Below are positions 25,809-33,268 of a stretch of 35,967 nt of DNA, one piece after another. The notes below the pieces were generated by a model. The model did no database searches and was not told the DNA's origin. It was given only the letters and a program-made list of their open reading frames with translations. Within the stretch, counting starts at the first letter, position 1; each line of letters starts with the position of its first letter. Position numbers and translations under genes: made by a program. Source of the DNA: Clostridia bacterium (GTDB taxonomy: Bacteria > Bacillota > Clostridia > Monoglobales > Monoglobaceae); contig JAFSDN010000070.1 of assembly GCA_017436245.1 (NCBI GenBank), forward strand, positions 1-35,967. Reading direction: 5' to 3'.

Positions 25809-27083
25809 TTAATCTCTGATTTCATCAAAGTCCTTATATAAATACAGCGAGCCGCAGATAATAACAGGTTTACCGATTTTCAGGGCATCTTTATAGGCAT
25901 CTTTGATTTCTGCATATCCAAAAGCATCTGCGCCCACGGTGCGGGCATCACGGCAAACTCTGTCCGTTTCCGCTGCTCTGGGATTGTTCTTCACTTGAAC
26001 CGCAAAAATTTTTGAATTCTTCAAAAGCCCGGAATCTTTCAGAATTTTCAGTTCTCCTGCTATGTCTTTATCGCCCATGAATGCCATAATAAAGGTTGCG
26101 CCGTCCCACTTTGGAAAATAACGATTGAGGCACTTTGCAAGGGCGGTCATGCCGTTTGGATTGTGCGCTCCGTCATATATCACAGCAGGGTTTTGACGGA
26201 TAATTTCAAAACGTCCCCGATGTGTGGCTTTGGCAATGCCATTTTTGATATGCTCCGTGGCAATCCCCAAGGCATTTGCGGTTTCAATGGCAAGAACAGC
26301 ATTTTCGGGTTGATAAAAGCCACAGATGCCACATTTTATGTCCCCAAAGTGCTTGCCGTTGTTTAAAGTGTAATCAAATACCTCGCAAAAGTCCTGTGCG
26401 TCTTTGAGAACAGCTTCATTTGCAACAATAAGTCTGTTTTGTTTTTCGGAGCAATGTTTTTGCAAAACTGCCTCGGCTTCGGGTTTTTGCTTTGCGGAAA
26501 CAGTAATGGGACAGCCTTTTTTGATTATTCCTGCCTTTGCCTCGGCAATTCCTTCGAGCCTGCTGCCAAGATACTCCACATGGTCAATGTCGATGGTGGT
26601 TATAACCGATGCCAGAGGGGGCAAAATCACGTTTGTTGCATCACGCTCGCCCCCAAGTCCTGTTTCAAGAACAACCAATTCACATTTTTGCTCGCTGAAA
26701 TAACAAAAAGCCGCCGCTGTCCATATTTCAAACTGGGTGGGCAGAGCTCCCGTCTCAATCTTCACCTTTTCAGCCGCACCTTCAACCTTTTCAAGAATGC
26801 GGGTTATATTATCATTGCCTATCAGCTCACCGTCAACCGAAATCCGCTCGCAAACCGAAATCAGGTTGGGTGATGTGTATAGCCCTGTTCTGATGCCTGC
26901 TGTTGTGAAAATACTACGCAAAAAGTTGCAGACCGAGCCTTTGCCGTTTGTTCCCGCAACGTGGACAAATTTCAGTTGATTCTGAGGATTTCCCAGATGC
27001 TTCATCAGACAAGTGATTCCCTCAAGCTGTAATCTTGCCACAGCTTGAAAGCTGTTGGCAAAGTTTTTGAAGTCAGTACTCAT
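25809..27083 (-). CDS. folC: Folylpolyglutamate synthase / dihydrofolate synthase
   Basis: Adds glutamate to folates with ATP (and may couple glutamate to dihydropteroate), trapping them in the cell. It is a Mur-ligase-like protein of 424 residues. The P-loop VAGTNGKGS is near residue 42, followed by GLYTSPNLISVCERI (substrate loop). Also visible are ETGLGGERDATN, ITTIDIDHVEYLGS and VIYDGAHNPNGM. All family landmarks are present. The start codon overlaps the stop of folT by four bases (ATGA), so the two are translationally coupled and share the riboswitch-controlled transcript. Uptake followed by polyglutamylation makes physiological sense. Confidence 0.96.
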   Translation of the reverse strand: MSTDFKNFANSFQAVARLQLEGITCLMKHLGNPQNQLKFVHVAGTNGKGSVCNFLRSIFTTAGIRTGLYTSPNLISVCERISVDGELIGNDNITRILEKVEGAAEKVKIETGALPTQFEIWTAAAFCYFSEQKCELVVLETGLGGERDATNVILPPLASVITTIDIDHVEYLGSRLEGIAEAKAGIIKKGCPITVSAKQKPEAEAVLQKHCSEKQNRLIVANEAVLKDAQDFCEVFDYTLNNGKHFGDIKCGICGFYQPENAVLAIETANALGIATEHIKNGIAKATHRGRFEIIRQNPAVIYDGAHNPNGMTALAKCLNRYFPKWDGATFIMAFMGDKDIAGELKILKDSGLLKNSKIFAVQVKNNPRAAETDRVCRDARTVGADAFGYAEIKDAYKDALKIGKPVIICGSLYLYKDFDEIRD

Positions 27084-27616
27084 TTTTTCAACCTTCTAAT
27101 CTTTTCAAGATAGCCTTTCAATGCAAGAATAACAATAAGATGGAGTGCCGCTTTGATTACGCCTGCAACAATTCTTGTGACAAAGGCAACTCCAAAGGAG
27201 GGAAAAATTCCAACCCACAGTGAAAGCACCGCAGTTGTCAAAACCATATCCACCCCAAACAAAACCAAAACACAGGCAACGGTTCGCAATAGATAGCTCC
27301 TTGAAGAAATATTTTGCCTGAAAAAGAAAATACCAAAAACAAAGCCGTTCAAAAATTCAATGAGGGTAATCTGAGGGAGCAAGGCTCCTGACGGTGCAAG
27401 CAGACAGTTGAACAAATCGCCCAAAGTTGCCACAAGTCCGCCGTAAAAGGGCCCGTAAATAACCGCAGTAATAAAGATGGAAATAAATTTCATGGGAATT
27501 TTGATTGCTTCACCTACTCTGAATGTGCAGTACACAGCCAGAACAATAGTGATTGCAATCAGCAAGCCAAGGACACAAATATCCTTTACCGATAGTTTTG
27601 GAAAAAACTTTTTCAT
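27080..27616 (-). CDS. folT: Folate-specific ECF transporter S component
   Basis: The substrate-binding membrane subunit of an energy-coupling factor importer for folate. It has 178 residues and about five to six membrane segments (DICVLGLLIAITIVLAVYCT, PMKFISIFITAVIYGPFYGG, and others). The segment GPFYGGLVATLGDLFNCLLAPSGA is typical of FolT. An in-frame upstream ATG at 27712 would add 32 residues and lie inside the riboswitch region. I therefore use the ATG at 27614-27616, preceded by AAAGGG and a U-rich spacer. The shared EcfA/EcfT module is not in this window. The gene overlaps folC by four bases. The riboswitch directly upstream fixes the ligand as a reduced folate with good confidence. 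Confidence 0.93.
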   Translation of the reverse strand: MKKFFPKLSVKDICVLGLLIAITIVLAVYCTFRVGEAIKIPMKFISIFITAVIYGPFYGGLVATLGDLFNCLLAPSGALLPQITLIEFLNGFVFGIFFFRQNISSRSYLLRTVACVLVLFGVDMVLTTAVLSLWVGIFPSFGVAFVTRIVAGVIKAALHLIVILALKGYLEKIRRLKK

Positions 27617-27655
27617 AAAAAAATCACCCTTTCTGCAGATAGCTACAAAAAGGGT
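27617..27655 (-). promoter_or_regulatory. Expression-platform hairpin hiding the folT ribosome binding site
   Basis: In the - strand RNA, ACCCUUUUUGUAG pairs with CUGCAGAAAGGGU over 13 pairs (two of them G-U) around CUAU, followed by GA and seven U. The AAAGGG of the ribosome binding site is in the stem. This supports translational control, though the U run means early termination is also possible. Confidence 0.75.
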
Positions 27656-27678
27656 AATAAAAAATATACGAATTTTGC

Positions 27679-27781
27679 AGCAACGGAATGCGAAACCAAC
27701 ACCGCAAGCCAAACACGGCTTTTCGTAAAGACGGCAACTTCCCGTCCGTCTCTCACTTAACGCATTGATTCCTACTTTGCT
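27679..27781 (-). promoter_or_regulatory. Tetrahydrofolate (THF) riboswitch
   Basis: Read on the - strand, the RNA shows THF aptamer landmarks in order: AGCAAAGUAGGAAUCA, UGCGUUAAGUG, a GACGG/CCGUC arm capped by GACGGGAAGUUG, UUACGAA, an AGCC/GGCU stem loop, UGCGGUGUUGG and GCAUUCCGUUGCU. The terminal AGCAA/UUGCU helix closes it. It lies in the folT leader, the classical position in Clostridia, with a hairpin over the ribosome binding site 23 bases further on. Bound folate should lower folT-folC expression. I identified it by memory of the consensus, not by a covariance search. Confidence 0.93.
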
Positions 27782-27793
27782 TAAATGCTGATG

Positions 27794-28252
27794 TTATTTA
27801 ATCTGATTTCTGTTGTCTCTGACAATGTTGATGCATTGTTCAAGGTCACGGATTGTCTTTGTAACAACGTTTTCAACATTTTCAAGAAGATAGTCAGCAT
27901 ACTGATATGTTGACTTCTTTGTTGAAGCAGCCTCGGCATTGGCGTTGTCGGTAATCTCGGCAGCAGCAGCCATAGCCTTCTTTGTAATTTCGTTTTCGTC
28001 AATCATGGCAATGAGCTTGTCATTTGCCACCTTGATGATTTCTTCTGCTTCCTTGTTTGCGTCGTCAATAATGTTCTGACGTTCAGCCTTAATCCACTTT
28101 GCCTGTTCAAGGTCGGTGGGCAGCTTGAGACGGATTTCCTGAATGAGTTCAAGAAGCTCTTCCTTGTCAAGCATACAGCGACCCGTAAAGGGAACAGCTG
28201 CACCCTTGTCAATTATATCCTCTAACTCGTTTATCAATTCCAGAGCGTCCAT
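27794..28252 (-). CDS. Coiled-coil DivIVA/ATP-synthase-subunit-like protein, function unknown
   Basis: A soluble, mostly helical protein of 152 residues. The N-terminus (MDALELINELEDIIDKGA, then a Cys-containing loop and LDKEELLELIQEIRLKLP) is followed by an Ala/Glu/Lys-rich coiled coil (about 55-115), like those often labelled ATPase or ATP synthase subunit B/E-like. The better start is ATG at 28250-28252, with AGGAGG upstream, rather than the longer frame from 28273. It lies 23 bases after coaD. This rsmD-coaD-coiled coil order recurs in Clostridia as far as I recall. DivIVA-like membrane or division roles are possible, but nothing proves them. Confidence 0.85.
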   Translation of the reverse strand: MDALELINELEDIIDKGAAVPFTGRCMLDKEELLELIQEIRLKLPTDLEQAKWIKAERQNIIDDANKEAEEIIKVANDKLIAMIDENEITKKAMAAAAEITDNANAEAASTKKSTYQYADYLLENVENVVTKTIRDLEQCINIVRDNRNQIK

Positions 28253-28275
28253 GTTTTTTCCTCCTGTAAACAAAT

Positions 28276-28755
28276 TTAATATCCGAAACGGCGTTTGATA
28301 CCTGCAACAAGCTCCTCGGGAACAAGTGCATCAAGATCGCCGTTGTACTTTGCAACTTCTTTAACAATGCTTGAACTCAAAAACATAAATTCAGCAGAGG
28401 ACGGAATAAAAACCGTCTCAATTTTGTCATAAAGGGCACTGTTTGTCAATGCCATCTGAAATTCATATTCAAAATCAGAAACCGCACGCAAACCCTTGAC
28501 AATAACAGAATAGCCGTTTTTTCTCATAAAATCCGCCAGCAGACCCGAAAAGGAAACAACCTCCACATTTTCGATGTGCTTTGTGGCAATCTTCAACATC
28601 TCAACCCTTTCTTCAAGGGTGAACACAGGATGTTTTTTTTCGTTTATAAGAACAGCAACAACCACTTTTTCAAACATATGGGATGCTCGGGTGATAATGT
28701 CCAGATGCCCGTTTGTGCATGGGTCAAAGCTTCCGGGATAAACAGCAACCTGCAT
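28276..28755 (-). CDS. coaD: Pantetheine-phosphate adenylyltransferase
   Basis: Catalyses ATP plus 4'-phosphopantetheine to dephospho-CoA, the penultimate CoA step. It has 159 residues, as expected. [16 protein letters not shown] carries the nucleotidyltransferase NGH motif (T/HxGH type) at residues 5-20, and [14 protein letters not shown] is the second ATP-binding motif near 127. [16 protein letters not shown] is the conserved middle segment. AAGGAG precedes the ATG. It lies 17 bases after rsmD, a near-universal pairing in Bacillota. Confidence 0.97.
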   Translation of the reverse strand: MQVAVYPGSFDPCTNGHLDIITRASHMFEKVVVAVLINEKKHPVFTLEERVEMLKIATKHIENVEVVSFSGLLADFMRKNGYSVIVKGLRAVSDFEYEFQMALTNSALYDKIETVFIPSSAEFMFLSSSIVKEVAKYNGDLDALVPEELVAGIKRRFGY

Positions 28756-28772
28756 AATTCACACTCCTTGCA

Positions 28773-29312
28773 TCAGCTTTTTTTCAATATCAGAATCACG
28801 GTTTTGCCGTATTTTGCACGTTTGATGATTTCAAAACCCGAATGCTCAGGTTCTTCGCCTCCGAATTCCGTTTCGGCAACAATAATTCCGTCCTCCGAGA
28901 GCAGATTTCTTTCGGCAATCAAATCCACGGCACGCTTCAACATTCCCGTGTTGTACGGAGGGTCAAGAAAGATAATATCAAAAACCTCTCCTGTGCGTTC
29001 AAGATACAAAAATGCATCACCCAAAAAGACTTGGGCACGGTCATCAACTCTTGCAAGTTCAATATTCCGGGACGTAACATTCATGGCACCTTTTGTATTT
29101 TCAACAAAGACACACTTTTCTGAGCCACGGCTCAGGGCTTCAATCCCCAATGCTCCGCTCCCCGAAAACAAGTCCAGTACACAGCGTGCCGGAAGGTGGG
29201 GAGAGATGATATTGAACACAGATTCTTTAACACGGTCGGTGGTGGGTCGGGTGTCCAGCCCCGGCAGTGCAATTAATTTCCGGCCCCTTGCTGAACCTGA
29301 AATAACACGCAC
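28773..29312 (-). CDS. rsmD: 16S rRNA (guanine(966)-N(2))-methyltransferase
   Basis: Methylates G966 of 16S rRNA during 30S assembly, using S-adenosylmethionine. It has 179 residues. MRVISGSARGRKL, TRPTTDRVKESVFNII, the SAM-binding VLDLFSGSGALGIEALSRG, and the catalytic FLDPPY (NPPY class) are all present. The start is GTG with GGGGTGAG upstream; an overlapping ATG two bases earlier is out of frame. It is first in the rsmD-coaD-coiled coil operon. Confidence 0.96.
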   Translation of the reverse strand: MRVISGSARGRKLIALPGLDTRPTTDRVKESVFNIISPHLPARCVLDLFSGSGALGIEALSRGSEKCVFVENTKGAMNVTSRNIELARVDDRAQVFLGDAFLYLERTGEVFDIIFLDPPYNTGMLKRAVDLIAERNLLSEDGIIVAETEFGGEEPEHSGFEIIKRAKYGKTVILILKKS

Positions 29313-29705
29313 ATTCTCACCCCATTGTTAAAAGCATATACTTATATTGTATATATTTTAGCGATTTTGTCAAGGTTTTTTGCGAATTTTTTTCCAAAAC
29401 CTGCTGTTTTTTTGTGCAAGTGCATCCAATATTATAGTTTTTTCAGATTCTTCACTGCGTTCAGAATGACAACTCTCTTGTTTGGGGGGTGCGGCTATGT
29501 GGTAAAAGTCGTGTACCACACAATATTCAAATCCGAGGAGGGGTTGTTTTGGCGAGGAGTCGTACACTAACGCAGTATTTTGGGTGCAGAGCAAACAAAA
29601 AACGAAGTGAATACTTTGTGTATTCGCGAGGCTTTTTCTGCCGCTATGTGCCCGAAATACAAAGTGGGGGTGCGGCTAATCACCAAAATAAACTCTCCAT
29701 ATAAC
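29313..29705. other. 393-base gap without a recognised gene
   Basis: It holds AT-rich DNA upstream of rsmD, a single R1 half-unit near 29445-29470, the inverted repeat TGTGGTA/TACCACA at 29498-29520, and an imperfect inverted repeat (ACTTTGTGTATTCG with CGAAATACAAAGT) around 29612-29662. The word GGGTGCGGCTA occurs twice (about 29487 and 29670). Short open frames here have no ribosome binding site. I see no gene, although an unknown structured RNA is possible. Confidence 0.6.
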
Positions 29706-29903
29706 AAAAAAACCCCGCCTATGCCGTATATGGGATAAGGTAAAAACCTGCATGGCAGGTGGGTAAAATCCCAAAGACATTACAAGTCCACTGGCCGCAA
29801 TCAAGGATTGGGGAGGCATGTGCGCCGCCTTCGGAGAGAAATTCCCTTAATAAAAGTGTTGGTTTTACATTATTCCGCATTCACGTACATCGCAGGGATG
29901 CTG
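29706..29903 (-). ncRNA. ssrS: Probable 6S RNA
   Basis: Read on the - strand, the ends form a long interrupted helix: CCCUGC with GCGGGG, then AUG with CAU, CGUG with UACG, and GGA.UAA.GU with AC.UUAUCC. Next come an open bubble with a small ACCUGC/GCAGGU hairpin on its 3' side and an inner helix (UCCGAAGG with UCUUUGGGA). This is the rod-with-bubble layout of 6S RNA, which sequesters sigma-A RNA polymerase. Seven U follow GGGG at the 3' end, and TTATAA boxes precede the 5' end. The length, near 198 bases, is right. I have not matched it by a model, so another structured RNA remains possible. Confidence 0.6.
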
Positions 29904-30034
29904 AGCCGATTTATAATAAAATTATAAAGCACATATTTAATTTGTATTGTTATCATATTACCACAATATATTCAAAATTTCAATAGGGAATTTATGTTTT
30001 TTTACCCAAAAGTGTATTTGGAAAAAATTTAGGC

Positions 30035-30063
30035 TTTTCAAATTGCGCAAAATAATGTATAAT
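30035..30063 (+). promoter_or_regulatory. Probable mecA promoter
   Basis: TTTTCA and an exact TATAAT are separated by 17 bases. It lies about 65 bases before the mecA start and is the best promoter in the gap after the 6S RNA candidate. Confidence 0.6.
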
Positions 30064-30128
30064 TAGACATAAACTCAAAAAAAGTAAAGTTTTTCAGCTT
30101 TCAGTCGCAGAATTCGGAGGTGGAACAA

Positions 30129-30752
30129 ATGCGTATTGAACGTGTTAATGAAGATAAAATTAAAATAGAAATTGACGCAGGTGACATTAGGGCGTGGAAT
30201 GTGGACATAAAGAACTTTACCGAAAATACTCCTGAGGCACAGGATATGTTTTGGTATGCCCTGAAGCAGGCGGAACGTGATGTTGATTTCCGTGTGGGCA
30301 AGTCACAGCTTATGGTTGAAACGGTTCCCACCGAAAACAACGGCTTTGCAATGCTGGTGAGCAAAATCAAGAGTGAGGAGGATATTGCCGAGGCTCTGAT
30401 AAAAACGGGCAAACGGATAAAGCAAACGGAATTCCGAATTCAGCGCCGCAGAAAAAGCACTATGCTTTTGCGGATTTTTGTATTTGATGATTTTGAAAAT
30501 CTTTGCGACGGTGTTCGGGAAATCTATGAGCTTTATATCGGCGAGAGCCGTCTGATAAAATATCAGGGAAAGTTTTACCTTGAGCTGAAGCCAAGGGATT
30601 CTTTTGGTCTCTTTGAGCTTGAAAACGTACTTTCGGAATTTGCCTCCAAGGCGGCAAATCCCCTTGTTCGTCAGGGTGTCCTCAATGAGCATGGGCTTGT
30701 TATGATGGAAAGCAACGCTGTTTCACTTATTGCTGAAAATTTTGTTAAATAG
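30129..30752 (+). CDS. mecA: Adaptor protein MecA
   Basis: In Bacillus subtilis MecA delivers substrates such as ComK to the ClpC/ClpP protease. Here the protein has 207 residues against about 218 there. The N-terminal MRIERVNEDKIKIEIDAGDI is the family start, and the C-terminal domain (about 110-205: LRIFVFDDFENLCDGVREI, then YLELKPRDS) has the MecA fold pattern. The linker is short. A GTG at 30120 overlaps the GGAGG ribosome binding site, so the ATG at 30129 is the right start. It is monocistronic, followed by an R1 repeat. Confidence 0.9.
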   Translation: MRIERVNEDKIKIEIDAGDIRAWNVDIKNFTENTPEAQDMFWYALKQAERDVDFRVGKSQLMVETVPTENNGFAMLVSKIKSEEDIAEALIKTGKRIKQTEFRIQRRRKSTMLLRIFVFDDFENLCDGVREIYELYIGESRLIKYQGKFYLELKPRDSFGLFELENVLSEFASKAANPLVRQGVLNEHGLVMMESNAVSLIAENFVK

Positions 30753-30806
30753 TATTTAAAAGTGCTGTTGCGTTAATGAAAATAGTGTGCATAATAATCC
30801 GACAGT

Positions 30807-30870
30807 GTCATTCCGAACAAAGTGAGGAATCTTAAAATCATAAGATTCTTCGTCGCCGGCTCAGAATGAC
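30807..30870. repeat. Inverted R1 repeat
   Basis: GTCATTCCGAACAAAGTGAG continues to GAATCTTA, then pairs with TAAGATTCTTCG and GCTCAGAATGAC. This imperfect hairpin lies between mecA and yabP. No clear T tail follows. Confidence 0.85.
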
Positions 30871-30962
30871 GCTCCCGGATTTTTTACTTCCCGTTTTTGT
30901 CATAAATCCTTTTATATTCAAATATAATAAAACAGCAAATTAAAAGGAAGGGTTGTGACCTT

Positions 30963-31244
30963 ATGGATGAACGACGCAAAGAGGAGATATGCCACAGGCT
31001 GACCATGACCAACCGGGAAAAAATTACCCTGACGGGTGTTGAAGATGTGGGCAGCTTTGATGATGACAGAATTATTATATACACCGTTGAGGGGATGTTG
31101 ACCGTGAAAGGTGCTGATTTCCGAATCAACCGTCTGAACGTTGAGGACGGAGAGCTGGAAATTGAGGGCGAGGTGGACAGCATTGAGTACTCCGATGGTC
31201 ATAAAAAAGAAAAGAGCAGTATTTTTGGCAAAATATTCAAATAG
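30963..31244 (+). CDS. yabP: Sporulation protein YabP
   Basis: A small protein of 93 residues. RHKLTMTNREKITLTGVEDV-like residues (here RLTMTNREKITLTGVEDVGS) and FDDDRIIIYTVEGMLTVKG define the YabP/YqfC fold. It is needed for normal spore cortex in Bacillus subtilis. It is followed after eleven bases by yabQ and then by divIC and yabR, the same order as in B. subtilis. GGAAGGG lies upstream. Expression in the mother cell under sigma-E is expected from the family; I did not identify that promoter. Confidence 0.93.
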   Translation: MDERRKEEICHRLTMTNREKITLTGVEDVGSFDDDRIIIYTVEGMLTVKGADFRINRLNVEDGELEIEGEVDSIEYSDGHKKEKSSIFGKIFK

Positions 31245-31255
31245 GGTGATGAAAA

Positions 31256-31765
31256 ATGCAATCTGCCCTGACAGTTGAAACAGGATTTTTTCTTGCAAGC
31301 ATAACCACGGGTATTGTTGCCGCTTTTCTCTATGACATTCTGCGTGTCAGCAGACGTATTCTCGGTCCCGGAGATATTGTTGTTACGATAGAAGATATTT
31401 TGTTCATTGCATCGCTGGCTTTTATAGTTTTTTATGCCGCATACAAAAAAAACAATGGTGAAATCCGCTGGCACGGTTTCATCGGCAACGGGCTGGGCAT
31501 TGGACTTTATGCCTTCACAATACGTAACCGTTTTTTGAATCTGAGCACCTTTCTGATAAAATGGCTGCTGAAATTGACCGAAAAAATTCTGCGTATTTTG
31601 TTTTTTCCCATACGTCTTATCTTTCTTGTTTTCAAAAAGCCGGTCAGCATAATAATCTGGTATACGGGCAGAGGCGTGCGCCGGGCACGGCGTATTTTGA
31701 ACAAAAACCGTGCAAGGCTCAGTGTCAGGCTGAAAAATACTTACTACATATTGCGAAAAAAGTAG
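31256..31765 (+). CDS. yabQ: Spore cortex biosynthesis protein YabQ
   Basis: A membrane protein of 169 residues. The N-terminal helices (ETGFFLASITTGIVAAFLYD, then ILFIASLAFIVFYA) and EIRWHGFIGNGLGIGLYAFT match YabQ. The C-terminus is strongly basic and includes a third hydrophobic stretch. YabQ is required for cortex formation in the outer forespore membrane in B. subtilis. It is coupled closely to yabP (eleven-base gap holding the ribosome binding site). Confidence 0.92.
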   Translation: MQSALTVETGFFLASITTGIVAAFLYDILRVSRRILGPGDIVVTIEDILFIASLAFIVFYAAYKKNNGEIRWHGFIGNGLGIGLYAFTIRNRFLNLSTFLIKWLLKLTEKILRILFFPIRLIFLVFKKPVSIIIWYTGRGVRRARRILNKNRARLSVRLKNTYYILRKK

Positions 31766-31775
31766 TCTCAAAGTA

Positions 31776-31804
31776 TTGACAAAGCCAAATGTTTGCTATA
31801 TAAT
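31776..31804 (+). promoter_or_regulatory. Consensus sigma-A promoter for divIC
   Basis: Exact TTGACA and TATAAT boxes are separated by 17 bases. It starts eleven bases after the yabQ stop. It would give vegetative expression of divIC and yabR independent of the sporulation genes upstream. Confidence 0.9.
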
Positions 31805-31846
31805 GTAATTATCTGTATAAGTATATCCGTAAACGGAGGTGAGATT

Positions 31847-32152
31847 GTGTCTGCAAAAAACAAAAAAGCAAAAATTTCGGTAAAAAAGCTTATTAAATTT
31901 GCCGGAATTATGATTGTGTTTGTTTATGCCGCTTTCATTTTGGTGAAACAGCAGCTTACACTTTCTCAGCTTGAAGCCATCCGTGAAAAAAAACAGGAGA
32001 GCATTGCCGCTGCAGAGCTTGAAAATCAGGCGTTGCAGGACGAATACGGCAAAACCTCCACTGACGAATATCTTGAGCAGGCAATTCGTGAAAATCTTGG
32101 CTTTGTAAGACCAAATGAGCGTATCTTTATTGATATAAGCCAGCAACACTAA
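31847..32152 (+). CDS. divIC: Septum formation initiator, DivIC/FtsB family
   Basis: A bitopic division protein of 101 residues: basic N-terminus, one membrane helix (LIKFAGIMIVFVYAAFILV), a coiled coil (LSQLEAIREKKQESIAAAEL, then ENQALQDEY) and YLEQAIRENLGFVRPNERIF, the conserved DivIC/FtsB ending. It acts with FtsL and DivIB/FtsQ at the septum. The longer frame from 31793 has no ribosome binding site. GTG at 31847 follows GGAGGTGAGATT and is used. Position after yabPQ agrees with divIC rather than ftsL. Confidence 0.92.
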   Translation: MSAKNKKAKISVKKLIKFAGIMIVFVYAAFILVKQQLTLSQLEAIREKKQESIAAAELENQALQDEYGKTSTDEYLEQAIRENLGFVRPNERIFIDISQQH

Positions 32153-32225
32153 ATAAAATGCGGAAACATTCCGTTTTATACAAAAGATGCCGTCAACGGC
32201 GTTTCGGGGAGGAAATTTTAAAACT

Positions 32226-32678
32226 ATGCAAATTGAAGAAGGAACAATACTTCGTGGAAAGGTGACGGGAATTGCGCCCTTTGGAGCGTTTATTGAGCTT
32301 GAAAACGGGAAAACAGGTCTGGTTCACATTTCAGAAGTCTCATCCGAATACGTTGATGACATCAGCAAGCATCTCACCACAGGTCAAAACGTGAAGGTGA
32401 AAATCATTTCTGTTGACGAAAACGGAAAAATCAGTCTTTCAATCAAGAAGGCGGTTGAGGACAAACCAAAAAGGAAGCCTGCTGAAAAAACAAAACGAAG
32501 CGGTGGTATTCAAGGTGCCCCCGAGGTTTTTGAATTTTCTCATAAGAAAAAGGATATGGAAGAAATGTCCTTTGAAGACAAGCTCTTGAAATTCAAGCAG
32601 GACAGCGAAGAAAAGATTCAGGATTTAAAGCGAAACACTGAAGGAAAACGCAACGGCGGTTATAAAAGAGCATATTAA
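32226..32678 (+). CDS. yabR: S1-domain RNA-binding protein (YabR-like)
   Basis: A protein of 150 residues. The S1 domain occupies residues 1-75: GTILRGKVTGIAPFGAFIEL, GLVHISEVSSEYV, then VKVKIISVDENGKISLSIKK. The rest is a charged, Lys/Glu-rich tail, longer than in B. subtilis YabR. It probably binds RNA or the ribosome. ATG at 32226 is in frame with an upstream ATG (32187) that has no ribosome binding site. GGGGAGG lies 13 bases upstream, which is longer than usual. The gene ends the divIC unit before a terminator. Confidence 0.92.
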   Translation: MQIEEGTILRGKVTGIAPFGAFIELENGKTGLVHISEVSSEYVDDISKHLTTGQNVKVKIISVDENGKISLSIKKAVEDKPKRKPAEKTKRSGGIQGAPEVFEFSHKKKDMEEMSFEDKLLKFKQDSEEKIQDLKRNTEGKRNGGYKRAY

Positions 32679-32684
32679 TATCTT

Positions 32685-32718
32685 CAACGGGACTTTTTAA
32701 AGTTCCGTTGCTGTTTTT
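32685..32718 (+). terminator. Intrinsic terminator after yabR
   Basis: CAACGGGACTTT pairs with AAAGTTCCGTTG (one G-U), then CTG and five T. Confidence 0.9.
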
Positions 32719-32805
32719 AAGCCCATCAACAATCACAAGCTCCGGTTATGCCTTTACAGACAGCTTCGGATAGTCATTGTTGGGCTGAAAGAAAGGAGTC
32801 CGTTT

Positions 32806-33240
32806 ATGAACAGTTTAGCAATAATGTGGCTGATTCTTGCAGTTGTTCTCGGAGTTATTGAAGCATTCACACCTGCCCTTGTGTGCATCTGGTTTGCTGT
32901 TTCGGCCCTTGCGGCAGCTCTGATTTCTGCGCTTGGACTTGGTGTATGGTGGCAGATTGGCATATTTATTTTGCTTTCGGTTATACTGCTGATTATAACC
33001 CGCCCTTTGGCACGGAAATTTGTAGCTTCAAAAACGGTTGCAACCAATGCCGACCGCATTATCGGAGCCGAAGGTGTTGTAATTCTTCCATTGGACCCGA
33101 TTGAAAACAACGGTCAGGTAAAGGTTATGGGGCAGATTTGGTCAGCAAAGTCCCTCAGCGGTGAAAGAATTGAAAAGGATGCCGCGGTTGTTGTAAAAGG
33201 CCTTGAAGGTGTTAAGGTGGTTGTGGAAAGAATAAGATAA
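32806..33240 (+). CDS. NfeD-like membrane protein
   Basis: A protein of 144 residues with two to three N-terminal helices (IMWLILAVVLGVIEAFTPAL, VCIWFAVSALAAALISALGL, GIFILLSVILLIITRPL). A C-terminal OB-fold follows (about 80-144: RIIGAEGVVILPLDPIENNG, GQIWSAKSLSG). This is the short NfeD type that pairs with SPFH proteins, as it does here, with the partner 28 bases downstream. They are thought to organise membrane microdomains or proteolysis. AAAGGAG precedes the ATG. Confidence 0.92.
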   Translation: MNSLAIMWLILAVVLGVIEAFTPALVCIWFAVSALAAALISALGLGVWWQIGIFILLSVILLIITRPLARKFVASKTVATNADRIIGAEGVVILPLDPIENNGQVKVMGQIWSAKSLSGERIEKDAAVVVKGLEGVKVVVERIR

Positions 33241-33268
33241 TACAAATTTAATTCAGGGAGATGTTTTT

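Noticed and set aside
27614-27712. Longer folT starting at 27712
   Set aside because: The extra 32 residues would be encoded in the riboswitch region and lack a ribosome binding site.
29489-29704. 71-codon frame in the gap after rsmD
   Set aside because: It crosses inverted repeats, and its basic, Cys-containing translation shows no domain.
29759-29986. 75-codon + strand frame
   Set aside because: It runs through the probable 6S RNA in antisense and has no ribosome binding site or family match.
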